Assembly: GCA_950097015.1 (NCBI GenBank)
Contig: CATNEN010000033.1
Location: 2,666,001-2,730,000 of the forward strand
Length of the DNA stretch: 64,000 bases
From: Macrostomum hystrix
Lineage: Eukaryota > Platyhelminthes > Macrostomidae
Reading direction: 5' to 3'
In this document: positions 32,018 through 42,438 of the stretch, in pieces
Layout of the letters: each line of letters begins with the position of its first letter
Position numbering within the stretch: position 1 is the first letter of the stretch
Notes under the pieces: generated by a model
The model's database searches: none
The model's input: only the letters and a program-made list of their open reading frames with translations
Told to the model about the DNA's origin: nothing
Made by a program: the position numbers and the translations under genes

Positions 32018-35000
32018 TCAGATGTCCAGTCTAGTTCTCGAACTGATCAGGCGCCCAGATCGCGTCCTGTATTCCGTTCGACGAACCATGAGTAGCTCAG
32101 AATCCGAGCTGGTCTCATTGTCATTGCTGACGTGCTGTTGTTCACCATCATCACCTTCTTCGTCGATATCGTCGTGAACGTTGCCTTGTCCAGCCGATGC
32201 TCCAAACATCGGCGGTTGACTAAGACTGCGTCGTCTAGACGATGTAGACGATATAGGCGATGGTGTTGCTGAATCGATGGCCGGCTTTGTCGACTCTGTG
32301 TTGTCCGTTGTTGAACATCTAGGACTAACCGTAGCGGGTCGCATTGTCGACATTCGAGGTCGCTTCTTGTCAGTGGCCTTGCAAATGGACGACCGTCGAG
32401 TGCGTCGCTTGCGTGTGCGTTGACTATGTGGCATCACAATGTCATCAGCAGGTAGAGGAGATGCAGCCGATGAATTGGTTGCGTCCAGATCAACGCTACA
32501 GGCGGCAGAGCGACGACGATTCGTGTCGTTTTCGGCTGTTGGATGTCGTTGATGTCGACGATCAAGTGGCCGATTGTGACAGAATGTCTCGAAGCATCCT
32601 CTGACGTCGTCGGCGACCATCAGATTGGCCTGCTGTTTGGCCAGGCGTCCATACGCATTCACGACACAGTTGCGCGATGTGTCGTACAGAGGCACCAGCT
32701 GGTCTAGCTTGTCGGGATGCGCGTGCACATAGGCCGACAGTACATTTCGACGACCATCGCCCATGCGATAGGGCCGATCGATGACCAACTCGGCGCCCTG
32801 CTTGACAAGCGTGCTGAAACTTGTCGAGTCACGCTGCTTGCCACGATGCGTAGGAAACAGCAGACATTTGCCTGGCCTGACATGGATGTTGCACTCGGCG
32901 AAGTATGGCAATAGAAAGTTGTCTATCCATTGCAGTAGACATTCGCCGACTTTGCGTGGCGCAGTCCAGCTTGCACCTTTACCACGACCGCCCTTTTTGT
33001 GTGCCACTTCGGTAGGCGGCAGGACTGTGACAATGGTGGAGGACGTTGATACGCCGCTATTGAGTGCAGCATCCAAATAGCAACGCCGGATCGCGACCCA
33101 AGGACGTAGTCGATTGGCATGGACAATTGCTGCACAGAAGAAGGCCAGTTCACGCGTGATCGGCATAATAAATGTATTCCATTTGCCGACGACGTTGGCC
33201 ATTCGACGTGCACATTGTCCAATGCGACCCCAGTAGCCCTTCACGGGTAGATGAGACCACTGATGTTTGGCGACCATATCAATCAGGCAGTCTAGCCGGT
33301 TGTGAATGATGCGCCATTCGTCAGCGGTCAGGAACTTATCCGTGTAGGACAGCTGGCGTTCGTCATCGCGCAGGTGATAAATATTCTCTTGCCGCTGACG
33401 AATCAATCCAATGCAAGCCTGTACATGTTAAAGGGTTATGAAAGAGAAAGTACATACAGTAGCTTCTACAATTGTTCGTGATATATCAACTAACATAGTA
33501 TACAATATGCGACACAACAACACTGCTCACCATGATTGATTCGATGCGGCTAGTCAACAGACCAGATACTGCAGTCTGATGATAGAGAATACCATCTTGC
33601 GCGGGTCAGGACAGGCAGGCAATTCTGACGCGGCCTTGACAATGTCGGCATGCACGTTGGCAAACAATCCATCTGGTGGCGAGGTCAATTGGAACGCGTT
33701 CATAACACTAGGAGCACCGAAGTCGTTGTTGGCTGCTAGAAACTTCTTCGCACCGCTCAATATGTTATGAAGCTCGTTCATTCGCTGTCCAACAGTCGAT
33801 GGTTTCCAGACATGGCGCTTCACCATCTCGTCCAAATCGAATTGGATGCGCGCTGGATTGATGAACCACATCTCGACTGTGACATTGATTGCGTGTAGGA
33901 GACGACTAGTTGTAGCATGATAGTTCCGCTGGATTGCTTTCCTACGGCTAACATGCGATGCGTTCTCTTCTACACAGCAATGACCCTTGAACCAGATGTC
34001 GCCGACATTGTCTAGTTGCTTGTACATGTGTTCAGATGCAACGTGGTAGTCTGGGCCGTCGAAAACAACAAGCCGAGACTTCTTGTGCCTCCGTTGCAAT
34101 ACAAGCTCCTCTTCACTGACAGAATCATCAGTATTTTCCACGTCAGATTTAGAGGTCTGAGTCTCTGCTTGTCGCTGACTGACAGCATTGGTGACTCCGA
34201 CCGGAACATAGTCTGACGTATACTGGAGAATTGCTTCTGTCAGATTGACCAGATTCTGCAAGCTAGTACACACGCGCGGATGCTCAGCGTTGTGGGCTTT
34301 CTGCAGAATCTCGTTGAGGCCGGCCGCATTCAGACGCAGTCCATTGATAAACTCTGTTTGACAGGAAAGTTATAAATATTTGTTGATTATTTTTTTGTCT
34401 TTGTGTAAATTTAAAAATGTAAAGGCATGTACAACAATATTTTAGACCACTTACTGATCGCTGCCACATTGTCGTTGGCATTATCGAATTCTGGCATCGT
34501 ACTCGTTTCGTTTTGCAGTCGCTCGATGTCGTGACTGACAATATCGGCCGTGTAAGATGGTCCGGCACGATCGAAACTAGCCAACACCGGTGCTACTAAA
34601 GTAGACGGTGTGACAGACGATGCACTGTTGATAATGCGTACAGCATTGGACTGTCCAGCAGAAGACGATCCCGCAGAAGACGCTAACACGACAATAGGCG
34701 GCTCAATGTTTGCACCCGCGTCTATCGAATCAGACGAAGAGTCGTCGCTGTCACTTGACGAACGGGTTGCATTTGCTGCCTCTGTAATTGCCGGTTTACG
34801 CTTGCATGTCCTGGCAATGTGTTTACTGAGATGCTGAACACCTTTGCCACAGTATTGACAATAAGACAAAGATGCATCGGATCCATCCCGACGTAACCGG
34901 ATGATCTTCAATACGGTCTTTGCCTTGACGTCATACGATGCAGTCGCTGCGGGTCGTTGAACCTCCGGGATCGTGCTCCAATCGAAAGCCGAGACGAAGT

Positions 35001-35076
35001 CTGAATGATTTGTAAGAAAGTGCCTTACAACATTCGTCTTCCAAAATGAAGCTTTGCAGACTGGGCACGTATCCAT
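32018..35076 (-). pseudogene. Zinc-finger tyrosine recombinase, copy 2 (frameshifted)
   Basis: Three exons: 34455-35076, 33531-34353, 32018-33418, with GTAAGT/CAAACAG and GTGAGC/TGTACAG junctions. Exon 1: two fingers (CPVCKASFW..., CQYCGKGVQ...) and a Ser/Asp-rich linker. Exon 2: core-binding part (STVGQRMNELHNIL). Exon 3: catalytic part, ANRLRPW (~33100), HKKGGRGKG (~32990), GRRNVLSAYVHAH (~32740), NAYGRL (~32655), then a disordered tail. Family knowledge: Crypton-type YRs cut and join DNA through the Tyr. Damage: one base is missing near 33590 against copy 1, shifting exon 2, and the His of the H/Y box reads Tyr (PLYDTS; copy 1 PLHDTS). Intact length would be about 950 residues. The gene lies next to the element's right end, the usual place for an integrase. 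Confidence 0.82.
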
Positions 35077-35079
35077 TTC

Positions 35080-35570
35080 GCTGGTTACTATTTAATTTAG
35101 CTGTTCCAAAGTGCTTATGACAGAAGAACGTTTACACAGATTTGTAAGCGAGCGCGCTCGGCTTCTGACTCAAGCTGCTATCGTGACCCGTACGACAGTT
35201 TAATCACATAAACTATCATTCAAGGTTGGTCTATGGCGAAAAACCATAATATTGAACTCATAATAAATTTAACGTTGCTATATTGTCTACTCATAGTAGA
35301 GTAGTTAGTTTCGAACAGCATATTAACATAAACACTAATAATTAATTGATTTCTGAATGTCTATCTATATGTTGAAAGGGCACTTAAATTATTGTTGATT
35401 ATTCCAGAGGTATTTTTGCGAAAGTACATATATATTCTCAAACAAAGGTTAATGCAGTCTTTTTGTGAAAATACTTTTGTGTTAATATGATTACTCTATC
35501 TAGTGGTATTTTCGCGAAAAGACACTAGTGTCCCATATAAAAGTAAAGGCATTATCAAAAGAAGGTAAAT
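35080..35570. other. Upstream region of the recombinase gene
   Basis: AT-rich. Matches 6.8-7.13 kb up to 35.42 kb. Boxes TTTTTGCGAAAGTAC and TATTTTCGCGAAAA lie at ~35413 and ~35508, about 340-430 bp from the start codon, in promoter position. Confidence 0.5.
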
Positions 35571-35910
35571 GCCGTAAACGTTAATAATAATGGGGGTTCA
35601 CAAAAAGTAGTTTGGTAGTAATTAGTAGTAAATTATTAGCAGATTTTTTTTAATTGAGAAAAATGCGTAGTGCCGACTGGGATTCGAACCCGAGCCACTG
35701 CTACTAAAAAGGAATGCTTTAGACCTGCATGCCAGATCACTTGCAATTGAAATGTGTGTTATCTGGTTATTTATATTGATTTTCTTTCGGATGTGGGATT
35801 TTTAATGATTTTTGTCTGCAAATAGTGGAATCTTGATCACGTTTTCAATATTTTCTAACAGAACAATAAGATTAATTGAGAGAATATATATAGTACTGCT
35901 GATTATTACT
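35570..35910 (-). repeat. Right subterminal inverted repeat of the large element
   Basis: Counterpart of 18440-18820 on the other strand, with the tRNA-like core in the middle. About three quarters of positions agree by eye. Confidence 0.68.
35669..35740 (-). other. tRNA-like sequence, right copy
   Basis: Minus strand: GGTCTAAAGCATTCC for the D side, CGGGTTCGAATCCCA for the B box, then GTCGGCACT. The anticodon arm differs from the left copy (CTTTTTAGTAGCAG), so pairing is not conserved there. tRNA-derived, not a gene I would call functional. Confidence 0.55.
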
Positions 35911-36059
35911 ATTATTGTTAGTATTTTCGCGAAATACGGATACGTATTCAAACGAAGGTAGAACAGTATTTTTGCAAAAGCACTTTAAGTACTTTAGTTA
36001 CATAGATGATGTTTTCGCAAAATGCTTTAAGTGAAGTAGCAATGTTAATACAGGGCTAT

Positions 36060-36642
36060 GTATTTTCGCGAAAGTACGTTTTCGCCTTATACCTTTGCGA
36101 AAGAACGAAGGTAATAAGTTAGTCCGTCCATGCAAACTCGGTGCATTCGCGAAAGCACAATGAAATGAAATGAAAGCACTAGTGATATATATTAGTACTT
36201 TCGCAAACACGACTATATGCTCCGCAGTGCCCGATTGCAAAAAGACAAGCTTAGCTGTTCTAATTATAGAAATACACTAGGGAGATCAAAAAAAAGGTCA
36301 TTCGGTCCACTTAACTGATTATATTGTCCGCCCATTGATTTCTATATAAGTGATAATATTGTCTGTCCACGTACTGATAATATTGTCCGCCTACTGATAA
36401 TATTGTCCTCTTACTGATAATATTGTCCGCTTACTGATAATATTGTCCGCTTACTGATAATATTGTCCCATGTAGTTAATATGCTAGTGCCATAGACGGC
36501 TGGGTCTGGAGTGTGGCCTTGAGTAGCGGATTTCAGATTTTCGGCACTTGTACATAGGGGAATCCAAGTCTAAGCTGGGGTCCACCGGACAAAATAATCA
36601 GTTTGTTGGGGTCCGCAGGACATTATTATCAATGCAAATTTT
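36060..36642. mobile_element. Right terminal region of the large element
   Basis: Contains GTCCATGCAAACTCGGTGCA, seven or so repeats of TTACTGATAATATTGTCCGC (36340-36470), GGTCCACCGGAC and GGTCCGCAGGAC, and the end ATGCAAATTTTGT. The same end in variant form is seen at ~7.73 kb and ~41.06 kb, next to different sequences each time, which places the element boundary here. Confidence 0.65.
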
Positions 36643-36856
36643 GTCAATAGTGACGGGAAACTGTATTATGCTAAGAATATACCACGTAGGTAGCAGCAGC
36701 TAGACTATGTAAAAGTAGTTTAAAACATTTTGCAGGCATCATGAACTGTCGACTTTGAATACTCAGATTTGTTAATCAAATACCAACTTTTAATTATTTT
36801 AATCAGTTAATTAATTTCATTATAACTAATGGCAACAGTGCTTAACAAAAGAATTG

Positions 36857-37306
36857 CTAGATGTCATTCAAATCTGGGTTATTTGCAGCACGATTGGCAT
36901 TGCCGCGCTCTCTTTCAGTGCCAGTGCCGCCATTGTTGCTGCTGCTGCTACTGCTTACAATTGGTGACTGTATATCGGTCACTTGCGCATGCTGCGGCAG
37001 TTACAATTGGCCGGCTAAATCACGTGTCGGATTGGCGTTCACAATAGAAAATCTCTGATTGTAAATTCGCACGACACCTGGACGATGCAATACGTACTGA
37101 ACACGTTGACGTGAAGGCAGAATAGCAAAATCGGAGTCTGAACTACTATCCGAGCTGTGCCTTCGTCGACGTCGCTCAGTGCCTATCGCGACATCCGTGC
37201 TGCTACTGACGGTAGGGCACGAGATGGGTTTGTCATTGCCAGAGTTGTGATCCTCTCTGTCGATATCTCGATCTCCGCCATTGTGCCGCCCACCCAGGGA
37301 TGACAT
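36857..37306 (-). pseudogene. Second copy of the RS-like gene, with a nonsense codon
   Basis: Matches the gene at 24237-24692 almost throughout (MSSLGGRHNGGDRDIDRED..., FAILPSRQRVQYVLHRPGVV). At ~37004 CAA (Gln) has become TAA, right after DLAGQL, removing the last third; the rest of the frame to the original stop is still readable. It belongs to a further, inverted element copy (36.64-37.60 kb) that has no acidic-repeat gene. Confidence 0.8.
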
Positions 37307-37399
37307 GTCGTCGTTTTTTATTTGAAACAATAATTTATCAGCTAAAATGTGTAAATAAGTTACGCAACTTAACTGAGTAAAGTAAATAACTAAAAAACC

Positions 37400-37605
37400 C
37401 GATTGCTAGTCTATGGTAACCAGCTTGCTGATAATCTTATGTTGTTAAGAATAAGCATTCTTGTTTGTATTTTTTTGTTTGCAAACGTTCAATATATTTT
37501 TTTATTCGTTTTAGAACACGTTTTTTCGCAAAAATATTTTCGTCATCGTATCGTTAGTATTTTGGCAAAAACTGCCATTATTTTTCATTCATAATAGTAT
37601 TCAAT
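37400..37605 (-). mobile_element. Fragment matching 22.80-22.98 kb inverted
   Basis: Shares AATACTAACGATACGATGA and GAATGAAAAATAATG. Between this and the RS-like copy, the ~1.1 kb carrying the acidic gene (23.02-24.10 kb) is absent. Confidence 0.65.
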
Positions 37606-37623
37606 ATAGTACACAGTATATAG

Positions 37624-38058
37624 CAGGGGTAGGCAAACTTATTTGCTGGCGGGCCAAAGAGAGAATCTAAAAGACGACAGCGGGCCGCATTGACTGTATA
37701 AATATGAGATAGGGGAGAGATGAGACACGGGAGAGATAAGACACGGGAGAGATGAGACACGGGAGAGATGGGACACAGGAGAGATTAGACACGGGAGAGA
37801 TAAGACACGGGAGAGATGAGACACGGGAGCGATGAGAAACGGGAGAGATACGACACGAGAGCGATGAGACACAGGAGAGATTAGACACGGGAGAGATTAG
37901 ACTCGGGAGAGATGAGACACGAGAGCGATGAGACACTGGAGAGATTAGACACGAGAGCGATGAAACAGGACACTGTAGATGTCAGAAGGGGCAACGGGCC
38001 GGATTTGGGAGCTTCGAGGGCCGCATCTGGCCCGCGGGCCGGTGTTTGCCGACCCCTG
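37624..38058. mobile_element. Non-autonomous hAT-type element (MITE)
   Basis: Terminal inverted repeats CAGGGGTAGGCAAAC and GTTTGCCGACCCCTG, with GCGGGCC inside both, are the classic hAT ends. No transposase. The interior holds a ~16-bp GAGAGATGAGACACGG minisatellite (37.70-37.96 kb). The 8-bp flanks (GTATATAG/ATGTACAG) are only partly alike, so the duplication is weak. Confidence 0.85.
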
Positions 38059-38164
38059 ATGTACAGTAACAGTGTCAGAATTAGGCTTCAGAAAGCTAAA
38101 ATTTGACCTTAGCGAATTTACAATTGTTCTAAGGGATTCTGTGCTATCCAAATAGAACCGCAGA

Positions 38165-38645
38165 AAAGGGTATCGTAGCTGAATATCTGAATTAAAGGGT
38201 ATCGCAGCTGAACATCTGAATTAGAGGGTATCGCAGCTGAATATCTGAATTAGAGGGTATCGTAGCTGAACATCTGAATTAGAGGGTATCGCAGCTGAAT
38301 ATCTGAATTAGAGGGTATCGCAGCTGAATATCTGAATTAGAGGGTATCGCAGCTGAATATCTGAATTAGAGGGTATCGCAGCTGAATATCTGAATTAGAG
38401 GGTATCGCAGCTGAAAATCTGAATTAGAGGGTATCGCAGCTGAAAATCTGAACATCTGAATTAGAGGGTATCGCAGCTGAACATCTGAATTAGAGGGTAT
38501 CGCAGCTGAATATCTGAATTAGAGGGTATCGCAGCTGAAAATCTGAACATCTTAATTAGAGGGTATCGCAGCTGAATATCTGAATTAGAGGGTATCGCAG
38601 CTGAAAATCTGAACATCTTAATTAGAGGGTATCGCAGCAGAATAT
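38165..38645. repeat. 29-bp minisatellite, ~16 copies
   Basis: Unit AGAGGGTATCGCAGCTGAAT with ATCTGAATT; some units are enlarged by AACATCTGAATT or AACATCTTAATT. Confidence 0.95.
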
Positions 38646-38769
38646 CTCAAGTCTCTAACTACACATATTTGTCAGTCTCGGCAGCATGTGGTAAATTCAA
38701 AACGAGGTAGAATAAGCTTGATTTGCCTAAAAAACTAGTTGTTCTGGCCACCCACCCACCCCGGTGCAG

Positions 38770-39972
38770 TGATGCCCGAGTTGGCCAGCCAGCCGGAGCC
38801 GCTGACGTACGTCAGAGCGAATTCCACAGTTCTTCTGGGCTGCACAGTGCGCGGCAGCACCTCGGCTCTCCAGTGCGGCTACAGGCGCCGCTCTGCCGAT
38901 AAGATCCTATTTGTGCCCAACAATAGCGTTATCGGGCCCGGCGTGCGTTGCCTTAGCAACGGTATCGAAGTCCAGACTCAACTAGTGGAATCGGCATCGG
39001 ATTTGGCTGAGTATCAGTTCTTCTGCAAGGCTGTTACCAATAGCAAATTTGCTCTGATTGGTTCGCCATTTCAAGTGAAGATTATCGGTGGGTTCGTAAT
39101 AATTCGAAAAAATTCGAAATTCGAAATTCGAAAAAATTCTTACTCGTATTCTTACTGATCTTATTCTTACTGTATTTTCAAGTAGTCTTTATGCTGTACA
39201 TTAAAAGCTGCAATTTACTGTAACGCTGGTTAGTGACAGTGGACTGTAATGCTGGGTTGTGACAGTGGACTGTAATGCTGGTTAGTGACAGTGGACTGTA
39301 ACGCTGGTTAGTGACAGTGGACTGTAATGCTGGTTAGTGACAGTGGACTGTAATGCTGGTTAGTGACAGTGGACTGTAATGCTGGGTTGTGACAGTGGAC
39401 TGTAATGCTGGTTAGTGACAGTGGACTGTAATGCTGGTTAGTGACAGTGGACTGTAATGCTGGTTAGTGACAGTGGACTGTAATGCTGGTTAGTGACAGT
39501 GGACTGTAATGCTGGTTAGTGACAGTGGACTGTAATGCTGGGTTGTGACAGTGGACTGTAATGCTGGTTAGTGACAGTGGACTGTAATGCTGGTTAGTGA
39601 CAGTGGACTGTAATGCTGGTTAGTGACAGTGGACTGTAATGCTGGGTAGAGACAGTGGACTGTAACGCTGGTTAGTGACAGTGGACTGTAATGCTGGTTA
39701 GTGACAGTGGACTGTAATGCTGGTTAGTGACAGTGGACTGTAATGTTTGGTTGTGACAGTGCATTGCAATAACATTTTGTTTTGCTTTAAAATCTAACCA
39801 TTTCCTTACTCGGAAAATTCAGAAATCCAGCCATTCAGTGACGCTGGGCCTACGCGCCAGCAGAAGGAATGCCTGAAGGGCAACAAAGTTCAAATTGAAT
39901 GCCGGCCGCCGCATTCCGTGCCACCGGCCGATGTCACCTTTACGGTGAATGGTGCGCCATTGACGCCGCTGG
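38770..39972 (+). CDS. Immunoglobulin-domain protein, two internal exons
   Basis: Exon a 38770-39087 (acceptor CCCGGTGCAG, donor ATTATCG|GTGGGT) and exon b 39823-39972 (acceptor AAAATTCAG, donor GCTGG|GTGAGT) join in frame. Exon a encodes an Ig domain: VLLGCTVRG as the first Cys strand and AEYQFFCKAV as the Y-x-C strand, about 60 residues apart, ending in SPFQVKIIG. Exon b starts the next domain (KGNKVQIECRPPHSVPPADV). Such tandem Ig domains occur in cell-adhesion and receptor proteins of the contactin/neural-CAM type; which one cannot be said. Neither the start nor the end of the gene is visible; upstream exons may lie beyond the mobile-element block. The intron is filled by a 26-bp minisatellite. 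Confidence 0.72.
39220..39765. repeat. 26-bp minisatellite, ~20 copies, in the Ig-gene intron
   Basis: Unit GTGGACTGTAATGCTGGTTA with GTGACA; single variants TGGGTTGTGACA and AACGCTGG are interspersed. Confidence 0.95.
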
Positions 39973-40139
39973 GTGAGTTTAACTTTGTCTGGCTATTTTG
40001 GGATTTTTATGCATTCCCTACTCTCCATTCCCTCCTTGAACTACACCCGTATTTCCACAGTATCTGACTTCATATCCTTCTCCCAATCGGGCCTTGTTGA
40101 TTCTCTCAGCAATATTTTCCCTGCCATGTGTATCTTCAC

Positions 40140-40660
40140 TGCAATCAATTCCTATCCACCCTCTACCCTTCCTATCTCCCCTCTCCTCTTTCTATCTCTC
40201 CTATATTCTTCCTTCTATCCTTCCTCTATTCTTTCTTCTATCCTTCCTCTACTCTTCCTGCTATCCTTCCTCAACTCTTCCTTCTATCATTCCTCTACTC
40301 TTCCTTCTATCCTTCCTCTACTCTTCCTTCTATCCTTCCTCTACTCTTCCTTCTATCCTTCCTCTACTCTTCCTTCTATCCTTCCTCTACCCTTCCTTTA
40401 TCCTTCCTTTATCCTCTACCCTTCCTTTATCCTCTACCCTTCCTTTATCCTCTAGCCTTCTTTTGTCCTCTACCCTTCCTTTATCCTCTAGCCTTCTTTT
40501 ATCCTCTACCCTTCCTTTATCCTCTACCCTTCCTTTATCCTCTAGCCTTCTTTTATCCTCTAGCCTTCCTTTATCCTCTAGCCTTCTTTTATCCTCTAGC
40601 CTTCCTTTATCCTCTACCCTTCCTTTATCCTCTACTCTTCTTTTATCCTCTAGCCTTCCT
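40140..40660. repeat. Pyrimidine-rich minisatellite
   Basis: CTTCCTTCTATCCTTCCTCTA units change to CCTCTACCCTTCCTTTAT units after ~40395. Stop-free in three frames because of composition; not a gene. Confidence 0.9.
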
Positions 40661-40664
40661 TATA

Positions 40665-41110
40665 GTCTTTTCACGAAAAAAATACATTCATGACTCTTGG
40701 CAATTTGCAGAAATACTAAATGTGTCTATGGTAAAAAAATGTACAAGACACTTCGTCTAAGAATACGCATGCAATTTCGCGAAAATACCATAAGATGTGG
40801 CCACGTTACTTCAAGAACTTTTGCAAAAATACTGCCCTTTCCTTCGTTTAAGTACATATCAGTATTTTCGCGAAAATACTGTATTTACTTTAGATTTAGA
40901 AGTCGTTATATTTTTTTGCGAAAATACCTTCATGAATATTTTTCATCAATACTTTGACACTCTGCATATACATCGCTACTGTCTATTCTTATTACATCAC
41001 TTTTAGTTTTAAGTCCACTTCATTATTCTCAGGTTTTGCGCAATATATATACAATAAAATATGCATCGGATAATTTGTCCTGCAGACCCCAACAGTCGGA
41101 AGATTTTGTT
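40665..41110 (-). mobile_element. Scrap of the large element: iterons and terminus
   Basis: Inverted iteron boxes (ATTTCGCGAAAATACCATAAG at ~40771, GTATTTTCGCGAAAATACTG at ~40862), then GAATAATGAAGTGGACTTAAA on the minus strand (as at 27.64 kb), ending in the terminal motif GGGTCTGCAGGACAAAT with GATGCATATTTTATTG at ~41060-41095. Confidence 0.65.
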
Positions 41111-42430
41111 GGCTGATCTTAAACGATTTTGAATTTGAATTCGCAGGCCTGATATTTGCTACGTGGCATGATATAATTAAAAAGAATAGAATAGTTTACA
41201 ATTCAGTTGACTTGATAGGAAAACATGCTTGCTTCCTTCCAAAAGAAGCTTCGTGAGGAAGCGACCGTTCGTGTTAAACAATGAGTATATGCATAGCTAT
41301 TTATAATAATAGTAATAAAATTCGACATGTAAAACTAAGCTTGAATGCTATCTATGCAATTCTGAGAAAGGTTTCATAATGTCTATTTATATGCTTCTAA
41401 TTTGCCTAATTAGCATAATTAGCAATACTAGAATTACTTGCCTAATTCTTAGTGAAATATTCCTAAGTGCGAAATGACAAAATATTTTCACAAAGTTTCA
41501 TGAATTTTTAACTCACGGTAGCTCGAACGACTGCAGCCACGAAAGCAGACTTTAAGTTTGCTTGAATGTTACGAAACTCAGCCGTTGTTATTACCCCCCG
41601 CGCTAGACCTGTCTTTCTTTTTCTTGAACTCTGTGCCACAGACTATAACTTCTCTGCCCCCCTGGAGAGCTAGAAAGCCGTCAAACCTACGCATTTAACA
41701 TTTGTCTATGGCGTCAATTAAGAAAAACAGAATGGGCTTGTCTGCTAAGAAAGTCGATGGCTAAAAGTACAAGAATTTGTTTACGAAAACTTGATTGAAC
41801 CTCAATATTCTTATTCAACTCATTTTTATGTTTGCCTGCTGTATCAAAGTTTGCGTGCCGTAAACTAAACAAAATGATTTAGTTTAGTTCAACCTTAAGT
41901 GCAATTTGCTTACAAAACATCATAGTTCGCTATTTATCTACAAGCTGCCTTTCAAAAAAATGCCGCAAAGGTGCTATGCGCAACTTTTAACTTCCAGTCC
42001 ATCAGCATGATGGATGAACCAGACTTCCAGTCCCTCCAACTCAGTGAATTACAACTACAAGCCGCACTTGAGCATTTAATTTTGATCATTTTTAACCATT
42101 TTGAATTTATTTTGCCATCAGAATTTGTACACATTCCGTCATAACAAGAGACATAACACACTTGTGCACTCAAACGCCAAGCATGACCCACATGCGCTAT
42201 TTACGAGTAGCGAGCGTCAGAACGTTTAGTGTACAAATGTAGCCATTATCAATATTGATCTCTCAGCCGACAACTTGCAGCCGTGCTGCGCATTAGCACA
42301 TCAGATAGTGGGACTGCTGCTGCTGCTGCTGTTGATGATGATGATAATGATGATGATGCTGCTGTACTGCTGCCACATCTAACAACGCCAAACTACTAAA
42401 TCGGGCAACTTTTGTGCACCTCCTGTCAAT
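41110..42430. other. Intergenic DNA
   Basis: AT-rich, no credible gene; a CTG/GAT microsatellite lies at 42313-42365. Confidence 0.5.
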
Positions 42431-42438
42431 CGGCCATG

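Noticed and set aside
18300-36642. Polinton/Maverick or adintovirus identity
   Set aside because: No protein-primed polymerase, retrovirus-like integrase, packaging ATPase, protease or capsid protein is visible.
18300-36642. Helitron
   Set aside because: The helicase is SF3-like, not Pif1-like; no Rep HUH domain and no TC/CTRR ends were seen.
39973-40760. Three overlapping 160-210-codon Leu/Ser/Pro frames
   Set aside because: All three frames of a pyrimidine-rich repeat are open; composition artefact.
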